Shown here piece after piece: positions 26,784-36,120 of a stretch of 64,000 bases of DNA; the first letter of the stretch is position 1, and each line of letters opens with the position of its first letter. A program made the position numbers and the translations under genes. The notes beneath the pieces are model-generated. The model saw only the letters and a list, made by a program, of their open reading frames with translations. It made no database searches and was not told the origin of the DNA. This DNA comes from Chlorogloeopsis sp. ULAP01 (GTDB lineage: Bacteria > Cyanobacteriota > Cyanobacteriia > Cyanobacteriales > Nostocaceae): the NCBI RefSeq assembly GCF_030381805.1, contig NZ_JAUDRH010000003.1, forward strand, positions 62,001 to 126,000, in the 5' to 3' direction.

Positions 26784-27209
26784 AGTCAATCTCCCTATTT
26801 TTCTTGTTTGAGATGTGAATATCTTGTGAAGGGTGCTAATAGATAATGTTGATGGTTAATTGTTAAAGTTTTTGGAGTGATGTAGACTTGCGATGGTGTA
26901 ATATCATGTCCGGTTAATCAAACCGAATAAAAATATTTGCTTGTAGTGATAACTTTAGTTCTCAAGCCAGGACTGAAGTCCTGACTACAAACTATTTATT
27001 ATGGGTGATTTGGCGGACATCATAATAATGGCAAGAAATTTATCAATCACACAAAGTATGCTTGAGCAAAGAAATTATTTATGTGATAGATAAGTAGGTG
27101 GGTAGAAATAAATATAACGCGATTCACGAGAAGTAAATACGCTTCAAACTCTTACTACAGACAAATGACGACCATAACTGTTTAAAATCATTAGTACCGA
27201 ACTACTTAG
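26784..27209. other. Intergenic in hox cluster
   Basis: About 425 bases, no gene seen. A short hairpin CAGGACTGAAGTCCTG lies at 26968-26983, a common cyanobacterial intergenic repeat. The space is long enough to hold a separate promoter for the CBS-CP12-hoxH-hoxW part of the cluster. Confidence 0.5.
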
Positions 27210-27662
27210 CTAAGAGTGAGCTTTTGTAAATATTTCTTGTTCTTTATTACGATTAGATGATAACTTTATCCACTGAAAGGCAACAAGATTCAATAACAAA
27301 CCAACCAGGAATAAAAGCACCATTAAGGTAATTTGATACCAGAGAATTGGCTGCACAAATAAATCCAAAATAATGTGAAGTAAATTCATGACGCTATAGA
27401 ATACTGTTAAGCCAAAATGAATGATTCGATAACGTTTTGATTCAAAAAAAGCAGTAAAAATTATTGCCAGTATTGGTAACACAAAAAAGCCTAGCATTAA
27501 CCACATAATTCCAGAAATATCATTAATACTTGTGGCTTTATGAGATTCGACAACGGGCAAACCATGGAAAATTGGCATCAAACCCAGTTGGGTATGAAAC
27601 AGTGTTCCTAGTAAAAAAGTTATCCAAAGAGCAATAATTTTTTCTCGATAATGAACTGTCAT
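27210..27662 (-). CDS. Four-helix membrane protein, unknown
   Basis: This 150-residue protein has four predicted transmembrane helices: about 10-28, 50-70, 80-100 and 108-132. The first loop contains GLPVVESHKATSINDISG. I do not recognise the family. The start is ATG at 27662, 42 bases after the hoxY stop, so it is probably in the hox transcript. It could anchor or support the hydrogenase at the thylakoid or plasma membrane, but that is only a guess from position. Confidence 0.6.
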   Translation of the reverse strand: MTVHYREKIIALWITFLLGTLFHTQLGLMPIFHGLPVVESHKATSINDISGIMWLMLGFFVLPILAIIFTAFFESKRYRIIHFGLTVFYSVMNLLHIILDLFVQPILWYQITLMVLLFLVGLLLNLVAFQWIKLSSNRNKEQEIFTKAHS

Positions 27663-27704
27663 AATCGCTCTCCCATTCCTTTTTTAATCCTCAAAGGGAA
27701 AGAT

Positions 27705-28250
27705 TTAGCCAAATTTGATGAATTCGCGTCCTTCTAGTTGTGGTATTTTTCCGCGTAAGAGTGGCTCTAAGACTGCTTGAATTCGAGTAGCTGACGGCGG
27801 GCAACCTGGTAAGTAAATATCAACTGGTACTACTGTATGAACTGGTGTAACTCGATCTAGTAACTGCGGCACAATCCCAGGCTCTTGGGGAATTTGCCCG
27901 TGGATATCTGCGGTTTCGATGTAACAACGTTGTAAAACTGGTTCGGCACTGCCCAAGGGATTGCGTAAAGCCGTAACATTACCAGTGACAGCACAGTCGC
28001 CAAAGGAAACAAGGAGGTGTGATCGCTCTCTCACTGTTTTAATCGTTTCTAAATGTTCTTCGTTGGCGATCGCTCCCTCGACTAACACTACATCTACTTG
28101 TTGTGGGTATTCTTTGGTATCCATGAACGGACTGTATACTAAATCTACCTGTGCTGCTAAATCAAATAGCCATTCGTCTAAGTCGAGAAAGGACATATGA
28201 CAGCCAGAACAACCACCAAGCCATACTGTTGCTAATTTCAAACGAGTCAT
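27705..28250 (-). CDS. hoxY: Bidirectional NiFe hydrogenase small subunit
   Basis: This 181-residue protein carries the proximal iron-sulfur cluster that takes electrons from HoxH. Cluster residues are Cys14 and Cys17 (WLGGCSGCHMS), GDCAVTGN in the middle and the Cys in YLPGCPPSATR. The lack of a Tat signal fits the soluble cytoplasmic Hox enzyme. The start is ATG at 28250. It follows hoxU after 220 bases that are mostly repeat DNA. Confidence 0.95.
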   Translation of the reverse strand: MTRLKLATVWLGGCSGCHMSFLDLDEWLFDLAAQVDLVYSPFMDTKEYPQQVDVVLVEGAIANEEHLETIKTVRERSHLLVSFGDCAVTGNVTALRNPLGSAEPVLQRCYIETADIHGQIPQEPGIVPQLLDRVTPVHTVVPVDIYLPGCPPSATRIQAVLEPLLRGKIPQLEGREFIKFG

Positions 28251-28358
28251 AGGATTTTGGATTTTGGATTAGGAATGAACGTAACTCACATTTACTTACT
28301 TGTCTCCTTGTCCCTTTGTGCTAATTCCCTTCTGCCTTCTGCCTTCTAGCTTGAAAGT

Positions 28359-28420
28359 CACCTCACCCCCTGCCCCTCTCCTTACTAAGGAGAGGGGTGT
28401 CCGACAGGACGGGGTGAGGT
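28359..28420. repeat. Nested-hairpin repeat, copy 1
   Basis: The outer arms CCTCACCCC (28361-28369) and GGGGTGAGG (28411-28419) enclose a perfect 12-base inner stem CCCCTCTCCTTA / TAAGGAGAGGGG. It lies between hoxU and hoxY. A second copy is at 29275-29330. The repeat GATGAAACTTGTTTCATTGG follows at about 28435-28454. Confidence 0.75.
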
Positions 28421-28470
28421 TTTTCATGCCTGGCGATGAAACTTGTTTCATTGGGACTGCCTTCTACTTC

Positions 28471-29187
28471 TTAAAAATTCCATTGCTGTTTTTCCCGTGC
28501 GGTGACAAGAAAGTCGAGTTTGGCGCGATCGTGTTTCATTTCGCCGACACTCGCACCTTTAGAGAAAATTGCACCTGTAGGGCAAGCATTGACACATTTA
28601 CCACAGGAAGTACAAGTTTGTGAGGTTCCCCAAGGTTGATTCAAGTCGGTAATTACGTGTGAATTTGTACCTCTACCTGCCATATCCCACGTGTGAGCGC
28701 CTTCAATTTCGTCACAAACACGTATACAGCGTGTACAAAGTACACAACGGTTGTGGTCGATGCCAAAGCGATCGTGAGAAACATCGACTTTGTGATCGCT
28801 GAAGTGGTATTCTAAGCGCACATGATCCATACCCATCTCAATTGCCAAGTCTTGCAATTCGCAATTGCTATTTGCCACGCACACAGAACAAATGTGATTG
28901 CCTTCTGCAAACAACATCTCTAAAATCGTGCGGCGGTATTTCTGTAGGCGATCGCTTTTAGTCTTAACTTCCATGCCTTCAGCAACTTTTGTAACACAAG
29001 CGGGTTGTAATTTATTGCTACCAGCAATTTCGACTAGGCAAAGGCGACAAGCTCCAACTTCTGAAACTCCTTCTAAATAGCACAGTGTCGGAATATGAAT
29101 TCCTGCTTCCTGTGCTGCTTTAAGTAGAGTTTCATCCTCACGAGCGCTGATTAATTGGTCATCAATTGTTAAAGTTTTGACTGTCAT
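28471..29187 (-). CDS. hoxU: Hox hydrogenase diaphorase subunit, iron-sulfur protein
   Basis: This 238-residue protein is homologous to the N-terminal part of NuoG. It carries a ferredoxin-like [2Fe-2S] site (CYLEGVSEVGACRLC with a following Cys), a NuoG-type Cys/His region (NHICSVCVANSNC) and two [4Fe-4S] motifs (CVLCTRCIRVC and CTSCGKCVNACPTG). It passes electrons between HoxF and HoxY. The start is ATG at 29187. Repeat DNA on both sides separates it from hoxY and from the broken gene upstream. Confidence 0.95.
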   Translation of the reverse strand: MTVKTLTIDDQLISAREDETLLKAAQEAGIHIPTLCYLEGVSEVGACRLCLVEIAGSNKLQPACVTKVAEGMEVKTKSDRLQKYRRTILEMLFAEGNHICSVCVANSNCELQDLAIEMGMDHVRLEYHFSDHKVDVSHDRFGIDHNRCVLCTRCIRVCDEIEGAHTWDMAGRGTNSHVITDLNQPWGTSQTCTSCGKCVNACPTGAIFSKGASVGEMKHDRAKLDFLVTAREKQQWNF

Positions 29188-29274
29188 TGCTGTTGTTCTA
29201 CTTAAACTGAAAAAACGCTGTTACAATCTCATTCTTTTAAGGGTGGATTTCCTTCTGCCTTCTGCCTTGAAAGT

Positions 29275-29330
29275 CACCTCACCCCCTGCCCCTCTCCTTA
29301 GCAAGGAGAGGGGTGTCCGACGGGGTGAGG
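29275..29330. repeat. Nested-hairpin repeat, copy 2
   Basis: It has the same outer and inner stems as 28359-28420. Here the sequence after GGGGTGAGG is interrupted by about 90 bases of GC-rich repeat before the GAAACTTGTTTCAT part resumes at about 29418. This suggests nested insertion of one repeat into another. Confidence 0.7.
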
Positions 29331-29387
29331 CAGCGCGCAGAACAGGGGGTTTCCCCCATGAGCGACTGCCGTAGATGCAGAGCGGCT

Positions 29388-30271
29388 TCAAGGCAGAGTA
29401 CCCCGTAGGGTAGGGGTGAAACTTGTTTCATAGTGACTGCCTTCTAAACAAAACTCTGCCCGCTCAATCTTGCTACGGAAGAATTCTAAGTAACTGTCTG
29501 TGCCAAACCACCAACCCAAGCTCATCTGGGAAGGGATTGTATATCTTGCAAATGTTTGTTCTTGCTGTACTTCTCCGCCAAAGGGAATGTAAGTGAAACT
29601 ACCATCATCGGTGTGTTCTCCCCAACGCGGAAAAGAAATCTTTAGTACTTTACCGTCAGGATCTATAACTAGTGTGAGGGTTACAGGTTCACCATCAATC
29701 TTCAGACTAGCCTGGATCGTCCTCTCATCAATTGCCTGCCAACTTACACCGTGTTGGGGCAATAAAGCAGAAGGCAGCCAGAGTAATTCTCCAGCGAATC
29801 GTCCAATGCTAGAGCGGGTAACATCAGGATTGTGGGCATTTACCAACGGAATTAGCCCCCCAGGGAAAATTGCGTTCGTCCCGATTTGTTGGCATAATAA
29901 TCAGCTCCGATAAATTGAAACAAACCACGACCGATCGCTGCTTTCCAAACAAATCCTTTGGCTGAGATAATTTCTGTAGCTTTCATCGGTATCCAGGGTT
30001 TATCCCGTTCCATCCGAAAACTGCCGCTCATTTCCAAGCTTACAGAAGTAGCAAGGGGAGTTCCTGGGGCAATGGCATGGAGAAAGTAACGCCTGACGGG
30101 AGGGGGTAATTCTGCAACCATGTCTTCAGTGAAACGAGTTTGCGCGGGTGCAGTTAAGAGCGATCGCCAAATTCTGTTAACTTCTTGTTCGTTTTTGACT
30201 TGTAAAACTACTAAAACGAGTAAAGCGATCGCTAGCAATAAACCGATACTGAAAAAAACTTTTGCAAACAT
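29388..30271 (-). pseudogene. Frameshifted DUF6544-like protein gene
   Basis: Two adjacent frames read as one protein if a single base is restored. The first part starts at ATG 30271 with a transmembrane helix (VFFSIGLLLAIALLVLVV) and runs to RTQFSL. The frame then breaks in a run of six C on the plus strand (29856-29861). A seventh would give SLGGLIPLVNAHNPDVTRSS and continue to IERAEF. The family looks like DUF6544. The last ~20 codons (LEGSHYETSFTP...) are translated repeat DNA, so the natural 3' end is also altered. It may be a pseudogene or a sequencing error in a homopolymer. It sits between hoxF and hoxU. Confidence 0.75.
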
Positions 30272-30339
30272 TGCCCTCACCCCTGTTATGGTTTCAGTAT
30301 TTGCTTTCTCAATCAAATGCGATCGGATTTGAAAGCTAA

Positions 30340-31980
30340 TTAAGGTGATTGTGTAGGAACGAAACCAGAATTTGCTTTTTTAATCAGCGCCAAGTACTCT
30401 TCTCGAAAATAACGCAAGGTACTAAACACCGGATTGGGTGCAGATTGCCCCAAACCACACAAACTGGTGTTCTTTACCATGTCACAAAGTTCTTCTAAAA
30501 GTTCCAAATCGGTAAGTGATGCCTTACCTTGGCGAATTTTGGTTAATAACCGATAGAGTTGCACTGTACCCACTCGACAAGGAATGCACTTGCCGCAAGA
30601 TTCATCCATACAAAATTCCATGAAAAACTTGGCAACATCTACCATGTTGGTACTGTGATCCATGACAATCATGCCGCCGGAACCCATCATCGAACCTAAT
30701 GCAGTTAAGGATTCGTAGTCTACAGATGTATCAAAAGCTGAGGCAGGAATACATCCTCCTGAAGGTCCGCCAGTTTGCACTGCTTTAGCTATACCATTAT
30801 TAGGTACACCACCACCTAGCTGTTCTACAATCAGCCGCAGTGGAGTTCCCATCTGTATTTCTACTAAACCAGTGTTACGTATTTTACCTGCTAATGCGAA
30901 AACTTTTGTACCTTTGCTTTTTTCTGTGCCGATACTGGCAAACCACTCAGCGCCCTTACGAATAATCGGTGAGATATTGGCAAAGGTTTCAACGTTGTTA
31001 ATGAGGGTGGGATATCCCCACAAGCCAGACTCAGCAGGATAGGGGGGGCGGGGGTGAGGTGTACCGCGTTTGCCTTCAATTGATGCCATCAGAGCGGTTT
31101 CTTCACCACAAACATAAGCTCCTGCGCCAATACGAATATCAATTTTAAAGTCAAAGGGAGACTCAAAAATTTGACTGCCCAATAAGCCTAAGCGTTGCGC
31201 TTGACGAATCGCAGTTTGCAGGCGACTAATGGCAATGGGGTATTCTGCTCTGACATAAATATAGCCTTGGGTTGCACCCACAGCATAGGCAGCGATCGCC
31301 ATTCCTTCTAGTACGCGATGAGGATCGCTTTCTAAAACACTGCGATCCATAAATGCTCCCGGATCGCCTTCGTCGGCGTTGCAGATGACAAACTTGCGTT
31401 CTCCTTTCGCTTTCGCAACTGTCGCCCATTTCACACCAGTGGGATAACCAGCACCACCCCTTCCCCGCAAACCACTGCGAGTAATGGTATCGACTACCTC
31501 AGTTGGACTCATCTCCCGTAGCACGTGGTAAAGTGCTTGATAGCCTCCAGCAGCAATATAAGATTCGATGCGATCGGGATTAACTTTGCCACTATTTTCT
31601 AAGACTATCGGCAATTGTTTCGTAAAAAATGGATGTGTTAGATCTCCTTGCTGAACTTTTGTCTGTTTCCCATTGAGAGCAACGATAATTTCAGGTGCAT
31701 TCTCTGAGGTAACTTTTTGGTAGAGTATGCCCAAGCTTTCTGGTTCATTTTGTTTTACAACATGAACTAAAGCTCCCTGACAACACAAGCGCATACAACC
31801 CACACCGCAAACTTGTACTTGATTCTCTAAACCAGATGCTTTTACTACTTCCTCAAGCCGCTTTTTTACAGCTTCGGAATTAGCAGACAGACAACCAGCA
31901 GCAAGACAACAGCGAATCTGCACTGGTTTTTGAGACTGGCGTTCTTGCTCTGCTATCTCTTGTAGCTCACTCAAATCCAT
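30340..31980 (-). CDS. hoxF: Hox hydrogenase diaphorase subunit, NAD- and FMN-binding
   Basis: This 546-residue protein is homologous to NuoF, with an N-terminal thioredoxin-like [2Fe-2S] domain (about 1-115, Cys-rich: CCLAAGC and CGVGCMRLCC). RGRGGAGYPTGVKW (~170-185) binds NADH/FMN, and ESCGKCIPCRVG plus a later Cys (~457-505) hold a [4Fe-4S] cluster. It exchanges electrons with NAD(P)H, or ferredoxin with HoxE. AGGAGG lies about ten bases before the ATG at 31980. hoxE, normally next to it, is 4.3 kb upstream here. Confidence 0.96.
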   Translation of the reverse strand: MDLSELQEIAEQERQSQKPVQIRCCLAAGCLSANSEAVKKRLEEVVKASGLENQVQVCGVGCMRLCCQGALVHVVKQNEPESLGILYQKVTSENAPEIIVALNGKQTKVQQGDLTHPFFTKQLPIVLENSGKVNPDRIESYIAAGGYQALYHVLREMSPTEVVDTITRSGLRGRGGAGYPTGVKWATVAKAKGERKFVICNADEGDPGAFMDRSVLESDPHRVLEGMAIAAYAVGATQGYIYVRAEYPIAISRLQTAIRQAQRLGLLGSQIFESPFDFKIDIRIGAGAYVCGEETALMASIEGKRGTPHPRPPYPAESGLWGYPTLINNVETFANISPIIRKGAEWFASIGTEKSKGTKVFALAGKIRNTGLVEIQMGTPLRLIVEQLGGGVPNNGIAKAVQTGGPSGGCIPASAFDTSVDYESLTALGSMMGSGGMIVMDHSTNMVDVAKFFMEFCMDESCGKCIPCRVGTVQLYRLLTKIRQGKASLTDLELLEELCDMVKNTSLCGLGQSAPNPVFSTLRYFREEYLALIKKANSGFVPTQSP

Positions 31981-32632
31981 CTTCTACCTGCCTCCTCTGC
32001 CATAACTGGTTAGGCTTCATTTTTGAGGTTAAGAGAAAAACTTGAGGAACTTGTGAGGAAAAGTATTTGTATACAAGAGTCTTCAACAATAATTTTTTAA
32101 ATCCGTTATTTTTTGAATGTACTATGTAATATCCCTAACTTTTTAAATCGGTTGGGCTTCTGTTATTAAAATTTATTTATATCAAAGTAATCGGAACTTA
32201 GAGTTTTTACTTGAGATTTTTATTTAATTAACTTACTAACTATAAAATTTTCAGAAAAATTATATTTTACATCAACACTCATGCATATAAAAAAATTATA
32301 CATTTCAGTGAGATAGCTAATTATTCTTCTCCTTAATTACACTAGTAGTATTTAATATAATAAAACTTCAAATCTATAATTGTTATGAATTCATATATTA
32401 TGTTGTATATAAGTTGCATATCTATTTACGAGCAGATAATCATTTGAAATTATTATTATCAGAGATTTTATAAAAATCTTTCTGTTTTTACATCTAGTGA
32501 CTGAGTATCAATTTATAAACATATTCAAGCCATTTTAGCTGATTCACAAGCATATATTGATTATTTAATTGCTAAAAATCAGTTATTTTTGATGTCTTGA
32601 TTGAGGCTAATAAACTTAACATTATTATAATT
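31981..32632. other. AT-rich intergenic region upstream of hoxF
   Basis: About 650 strongly AT-rich bases. No gene, hairpin or repeat stood out. A separate promoter for hoxF is expected here because the next upstream gene is on the other strand. Confidence 0.5.
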
Positions 32633-32905
32633 ATGCTGAAAACAGTTTTGTATTACTTAGCTATCATTTTTTATCTAGTAATGGCTTACTGTTACTTTAC
32701 TGTCTGGTTAGATTTCTTTTTACAAGATGAAGAAATGAATTTAGCACAGCGCTCTTTGTCTGGCGCAATTTTAGTGATAGGTAGTATTCTATGGCCTATA
32801 GTAATTCCTTTTGCTTATTTAGAGTTATTAAACTTTAATAAACAACACAAAAAAACTATTGATATTTTAATCAATAAGTCTAATTCCAAAATTTGCGATC
32901 GCTAA
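32633..32905 (+). CDS. Small two-helix membrane protein, unknown
   Basis: This 90-residue protein, counting from the ATG at 32633, has helices at about 3-24 (VLYYLAIIFYLVMAYCYFTV) and 42-63 (LSGAILVIGSILWPIVIPF) and a charged tail. The open frame extends 12 codons upstream from a TTG. No good RBS is seen. I do not recognise it. It is on the plus strand inside the minus-strand hox cluster, so it is probably an independent insertion. AT-rich codon use matches the neighbouring inserted genes. Confidence 0.5.
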   Translation: MLKTVLYYLAIIFYLVMAYCYFTVWLDFFLQDEEMNLAQRSLSGAILVIGSILWPIVIPFAYLELLNFNKQHKKTIDILINKSNSKICDR

Positions 32906-33142
32906 CTTATGAAACATAATCTCTGCAATAATAGGACTCATATTTGATTTTTGAAAAAAACGTAGGGTGTGCGATCGCAAAGTATAACGTACTGTTTTAA
33001 AGGGTTGGGTGCGTTAGACTAAATTCATAACACAACGGTAGTTTTGCAGGAAGAGAATCTACACCGCAAACTGCCTCCCCTACAAACACTTAATTTTTTT
33101 TCAGTCATCAAACCGGATTTCTATATCACAGTACAGCGTTGC

Positions 33143-33250
33143 ATGAAAGTTGTATATAAGTTTACAGAAAAGTATTTTTCTGGAATCCTCAATAATACAG
33201 GATCTCGGCGCGATCCTGTGTTGTTCCAAGATACTATTCGCCAGTGGTGA
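33143..33250 (+). CDS. Possible 35-aa small protein
   Basis: A short frame (MKVVYKFTEKYFSG... ending DTIRQW) whose stop codon lies inside the stem of the terminator at 33240-33270. A terminator directly at the end suggests a short transcript, either a small protein or a small RNA. No good RBS precedes the ATG. It could be chance; confidence is low. Confidence 0.25.
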   Translation: MKVVYKFTEKYFSGILNNTGSRRDPVLFQDTIRQW

Positions 33251-33270
33251 TATACCACTGGCTTTCTTTA
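33240..33270 (+). terminator. Rho-independent terminator
   Basis: GCCAGTGGT (33240-33248) and ACCACTGGC (33254-33262) form a perfect nine-pair stem with a five-base loop, followed by TTTCTTTA. The orientation is plus strand. It is not near the end of any established plus-strand gene, which points to a small transcript. Confidence 0.65.
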
Positions 33271-33428
33271 TTGCATAAAGCTATATGAGGTGCGAAGTGC
33301 GAGGGGTAAAGCAAGCCCAATAAACTCAATTAAAAACAAGTATCTTCAATTTCTCAACCTACTATAACTTACAGTTATATTTAAATCAGTTCTAATGGTA
33401 AGACACTACTATATCTAGTAATTATTAC

Positions 33429-34010
33429 TCATCTTTTTTCAATAGTTTTATTTAGTATTGAAATTAAAGCCTTTATAGACTCATTTTTTTCATCTAAAAT
33501 TTTTGAGATAATTATCATGTCCTTTAACATAATTTTTAACCATCCTCGCCTCAAGCGAAGTAGAGGATGATCGATACATTCTGAAAGAGCTTGTTTAGGT
33601 GTAAGAATATTTGGTTTTTGAAGAGCATTAATTGCGTATTTATAGATTTCAATGCACAGCTTATCACTTTGATTAGACGCAATTATTACGGCTTTTTCCC
33701 AAGCATCACATACCTCCTTTACCTTGTCTTTATCTACCTTGTCTTGAGCAAGGGTAATTAAACCAAGATTCCAGTAAATATAAGGTTGGCTCTCCAGAGC
33801 AATATCAGCAGCTTTTTTTATCTGTTTTATTGCAACTACTAATTTACTGTCAATTTTGTTTATTTGTTGTTCTATTTGTTGCTCTATTTTTTTAATAACT
33901 TGCAATTTGTTTTCAATTTTTTTTATATCTTGTTTTAAGTATAGTATTTTTTGTTTGATATTTCGTATCTCTTTTCCTGGGTTTTTAATCTCTTGTTTTA
34001 AGTTTTTCAT
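33429..34010 (-). CDS. Coiled-coil and helical-repeat protein, unknown
   Basis: This 193-residue protein starts at ATG 34010; a TTG ten codons earlier is possible. The first ~65 residues are Lys/Ile/Glu-rich with heptad spacing, a coiled coil (KQKILYLKQDIKKIENKL). The rest is helical with a TPR-like stretch (YIYWNLGLITLAQDK...CDAWEKAVIIA). It lies right after the end of the frameshifted TPR gene and may have been part of the same system or even the same protein. The strong AT bias matches the rest of the inserted block. Function unknown. Confidence 0.5.
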   Translation of the reverse strand: MKNLKQEIKNPGKEIRNIKQKILYLKQDIKKIENKLQVIKKIEQQIEQQINKIDSKLVVAIKQIKKAADIALESQPYIYWNLGLITLAQDKVDKDKVKEVCDAWEKAVIIASNQSDKLCIEIYKYAINALQKPNILTPKQALSECIDHPLLRLRRGWLKIMLKDMIIISKILDEKNESIKALISILNKTIEKR

Positions 34011-34043
34011 CTTTAGTTCTAGTTTGTTAATCTTTTGCAAATT

Positions 34044-35367
34044 CTAAAAATACTCAGGGTAACAATGATAATTATTTGTCCATTGGTGTAGACTATCCAA
34101 GTCTTCAGTAGCTTGAAAAAGGTAGGCTAAAGCTAAACCACTGTGGATTGAATGCAATTCTTGAGCATCTTTTAAATATTTGTAAATTTATATAGCTTTA
34201 TTAAACTTTTTTCAGCCTTTTTATAGTTTATTAATTTCTCTTCATGTGTTAACTTCTCTTCATCATCGTATAAGTATATTAGTCCAAGATTATGGTAAGG
34301 CTTCCAGAAATGAGAATGCCAGTATTTATCATCTTGGGTACAAGCATCTTCATAGTATTTATGCGCTTTTTGATACTCTCCTTTCTGAAAATATATATTA
34401 CCAATACCATTTATAGCGTAGGGAAAATCTTCATTTAATCTATTAGTACGCTCATATTGATTGATAGCATCATCGAATTTTTTCTGCGCGTAATAGACAT
34501 TACCTAATCCAGTGTGAGAATAGTAAGACTCGCTTTGAGGAGCAACTTCTATGGATGCTAGAAAAGCTTTTTCTGTCTTATCATATTTTTGATTTTCAAG
34601 ATAGGCAACGCCAATCTTATAGAATAAATCCGCAAGCTTATGATATTTTTTTCTACTTGTCGTGCTTTTTTGCAATTTTCTTCGGCATTCTGAAGATCCT
34701 CTAATAAGCCAGTGTGTTGATAGAGGTAGTAGTTATGAATTGCTTCAGTAAAAAACTTAAAACCCTCCCATGTTTGAGCAGTAATATCAGGAACTAAACC
34801 CATAACAACTTTATAAGCTAAATCCCTTACTTTCTCAGTCATGGGCTGTGTCTGATCATTTTTCCAAGTCACTTCCCAAGCCTTAACTTGATTGAGATAT
34901 TCTAATCGCACAAACAAACGAATTGTCGAAGCGTAAGTTTGTACGCTTCCAGAAATTACCCTTTTCACACCTCCAAAAGGCCATAACCATTTGAGAACTA
35001 AAAGTATCCTTCCAATAGAGATACTAGTTTTACCAACTTCAAAAGTTCCAACTTCAGTAAGATTACTTTCTATATTTTCTTGGATGGGAGTCAATGGAGG
35101 AAAGTTAAACTCTCCCAACCTTTGTAACTGAATGTCTTCTTCCCCTGTTCTCATAGCTTGGGTTAGACAAGTATGGATATGCCTAATTCTATGAAGTTCT
35201 CCAACTAACGAATCAGCAATAGCTTTGCCTAGCTTAGGTTTTTCTCCAGTTTTATTATTTTCTTCCGATGGTAGAGTTGTATCCTCAAAGGCAAGAACTA
35301 CTGTACCTGCTCTACTGTTAGAGAGCCAGTAAAGTAACATAAATACAGTCCCAATAATGAAGAACAA
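34044..35367 (-). pseudogene. TPR-repeat membrane protein gene with two frameshifts
   Basis: Three frames join into one ~440-residue protein. It has an N-terminal membrane helix (FFIIGTVFMLLYWL), a region with LVGELHRIRHIHTCL, then tetratricopeptide repeats (LFYKIGVAYLENQKYDKTEKAF, GLGNVYYAQKKFDDAI, IGNIYFQKGEYQKAHKYY). The first break is in a run of seven T on the plus strand (34646-34652), where one more base would join NCKKARQVEK to KYHKLADL. The second is near 34180-34190, after LIKLYK, and restoring one base continues as KYLKDAQELHSIHSGLALAY to a stop at 34044. Both breaks could be decay or sequencing error. The function is unknown; TPRs suggest protein binding. Confidence 0.6.
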
Positions 35368-35553
35368 ACCAACAATATTTAATAAAGTAATAATATGGTG
35401 TCTTAGTTATTCTAGATCTGAATTTGTTAGATAAAAATTAGCATTAAAAATTACAACGATTAATCTTATTCCTAAGACTATTATAAGAATAAACGCTATA
35501 TAACTGGGTAACTTGCCACAAAAAAATACAAAATTTTTCCATGCTTTTTTTCT

Positions 35554-36120
35554 TTATTTATATTCCAATTTTAAAAAATCTTGTTTAAACAAAAAACTTA
35601 TTGAAACAGGTAAATTATTTTTAATTAAAAAAATAATACCAAAGCTAAGTATCAACATTGATAAGAAAATCAAAATAATGAAGATGACTTGTAATAAATT
35701 TCTTCTATGTTTTGTTATTCTATATTTTATAATTGTTTTTTTAATTCTTTCTAATAAATCACCTGCTAAAGTTTTCTTTGTTACTCCCACTGTTTTAGCA
35801 TCGTCATCATTCAAAGTGAGAATAACTTTATAATCTTCTTTATCTTTGACAATAATGTTAGCAGTACTTTCAAATTCTTCAATTATAATCGAATTGATTG
35901 AAATTGAGTCATTATCAGCAATCTCTTGGAGTACTTTTTGTGTTCGCTGTGTGTCTAACACTAGTGGTATTTGAATACAGTACTTGTCCAAACACAAATA
36001 TGCTTTGGTAGAGTTTTGAAAGTAATTTGTTGCTATTTGGGAATCGGTAGATATGACAACTATAACAACTAAAAATACTGCTAATGTAAAGCTTATAAAT
36101 ACTCGCCAATATATTTTCAT
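35554..36120 (-). CDS. Stand-alone protein resembling the periplasmic region of an MscS channel
   Basis: This 188-residue protein has an N-terminal signal-type helix (5-26), a periplasmic domain, and a second membrane helix (~144-165) with a short basic tail. The layout and local sequence match the N-terminal ~240 residues of the MscS protein at 8424-10217: YLCLDKYCIQIP versus HLDGKELFRIAS, then VKDKEDYKVILTLND before a helix and RRNLLQVIF before the membrane segment. The pore and beta domain are absent. It might be a truncated channel or a separate sensor subunit. The start is ATG at 36120, upstream of the TPR gene and 135 bases after hoxE. Confidence 0.5.
   Translation of the reverse strand: MKIYWRVFISFTLAVFLVVIVVISTDSQIATNYFQNSTKAYLCLDKYCIQIPLVLDTQRTQKVLQEIADNDSISINSIIIEEFESTANIIVKDKEDYKVILTLNDDDAKTVGVTKKTLAGDLLERIKKTIIKYRITKHRRNLLQVIFIILIFLSMLILSFGIIFLIKNNLPVSISFLFKQDFLKLEYK

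Larger units (their letters stand above)
32906..33428. other. Intergenic with hairpins and a possible tiny gene
   Basis: About 520 bases. It holds a perfect hairpin at 33197-33219 (ACAGGATC / GATCCTGT), a terminator at 33240-33270 and a 35-codon frame (33143-33250) ending at that terminator. The rest shows nothing. Confidence 0.5.

Noticed and set aside
34558..34675. Two overlapping independent genes at the TPR locus
   Set aside because: The overlap is explained more simply by one frameshift in a seven-T run that joins continuous TPR sequence.
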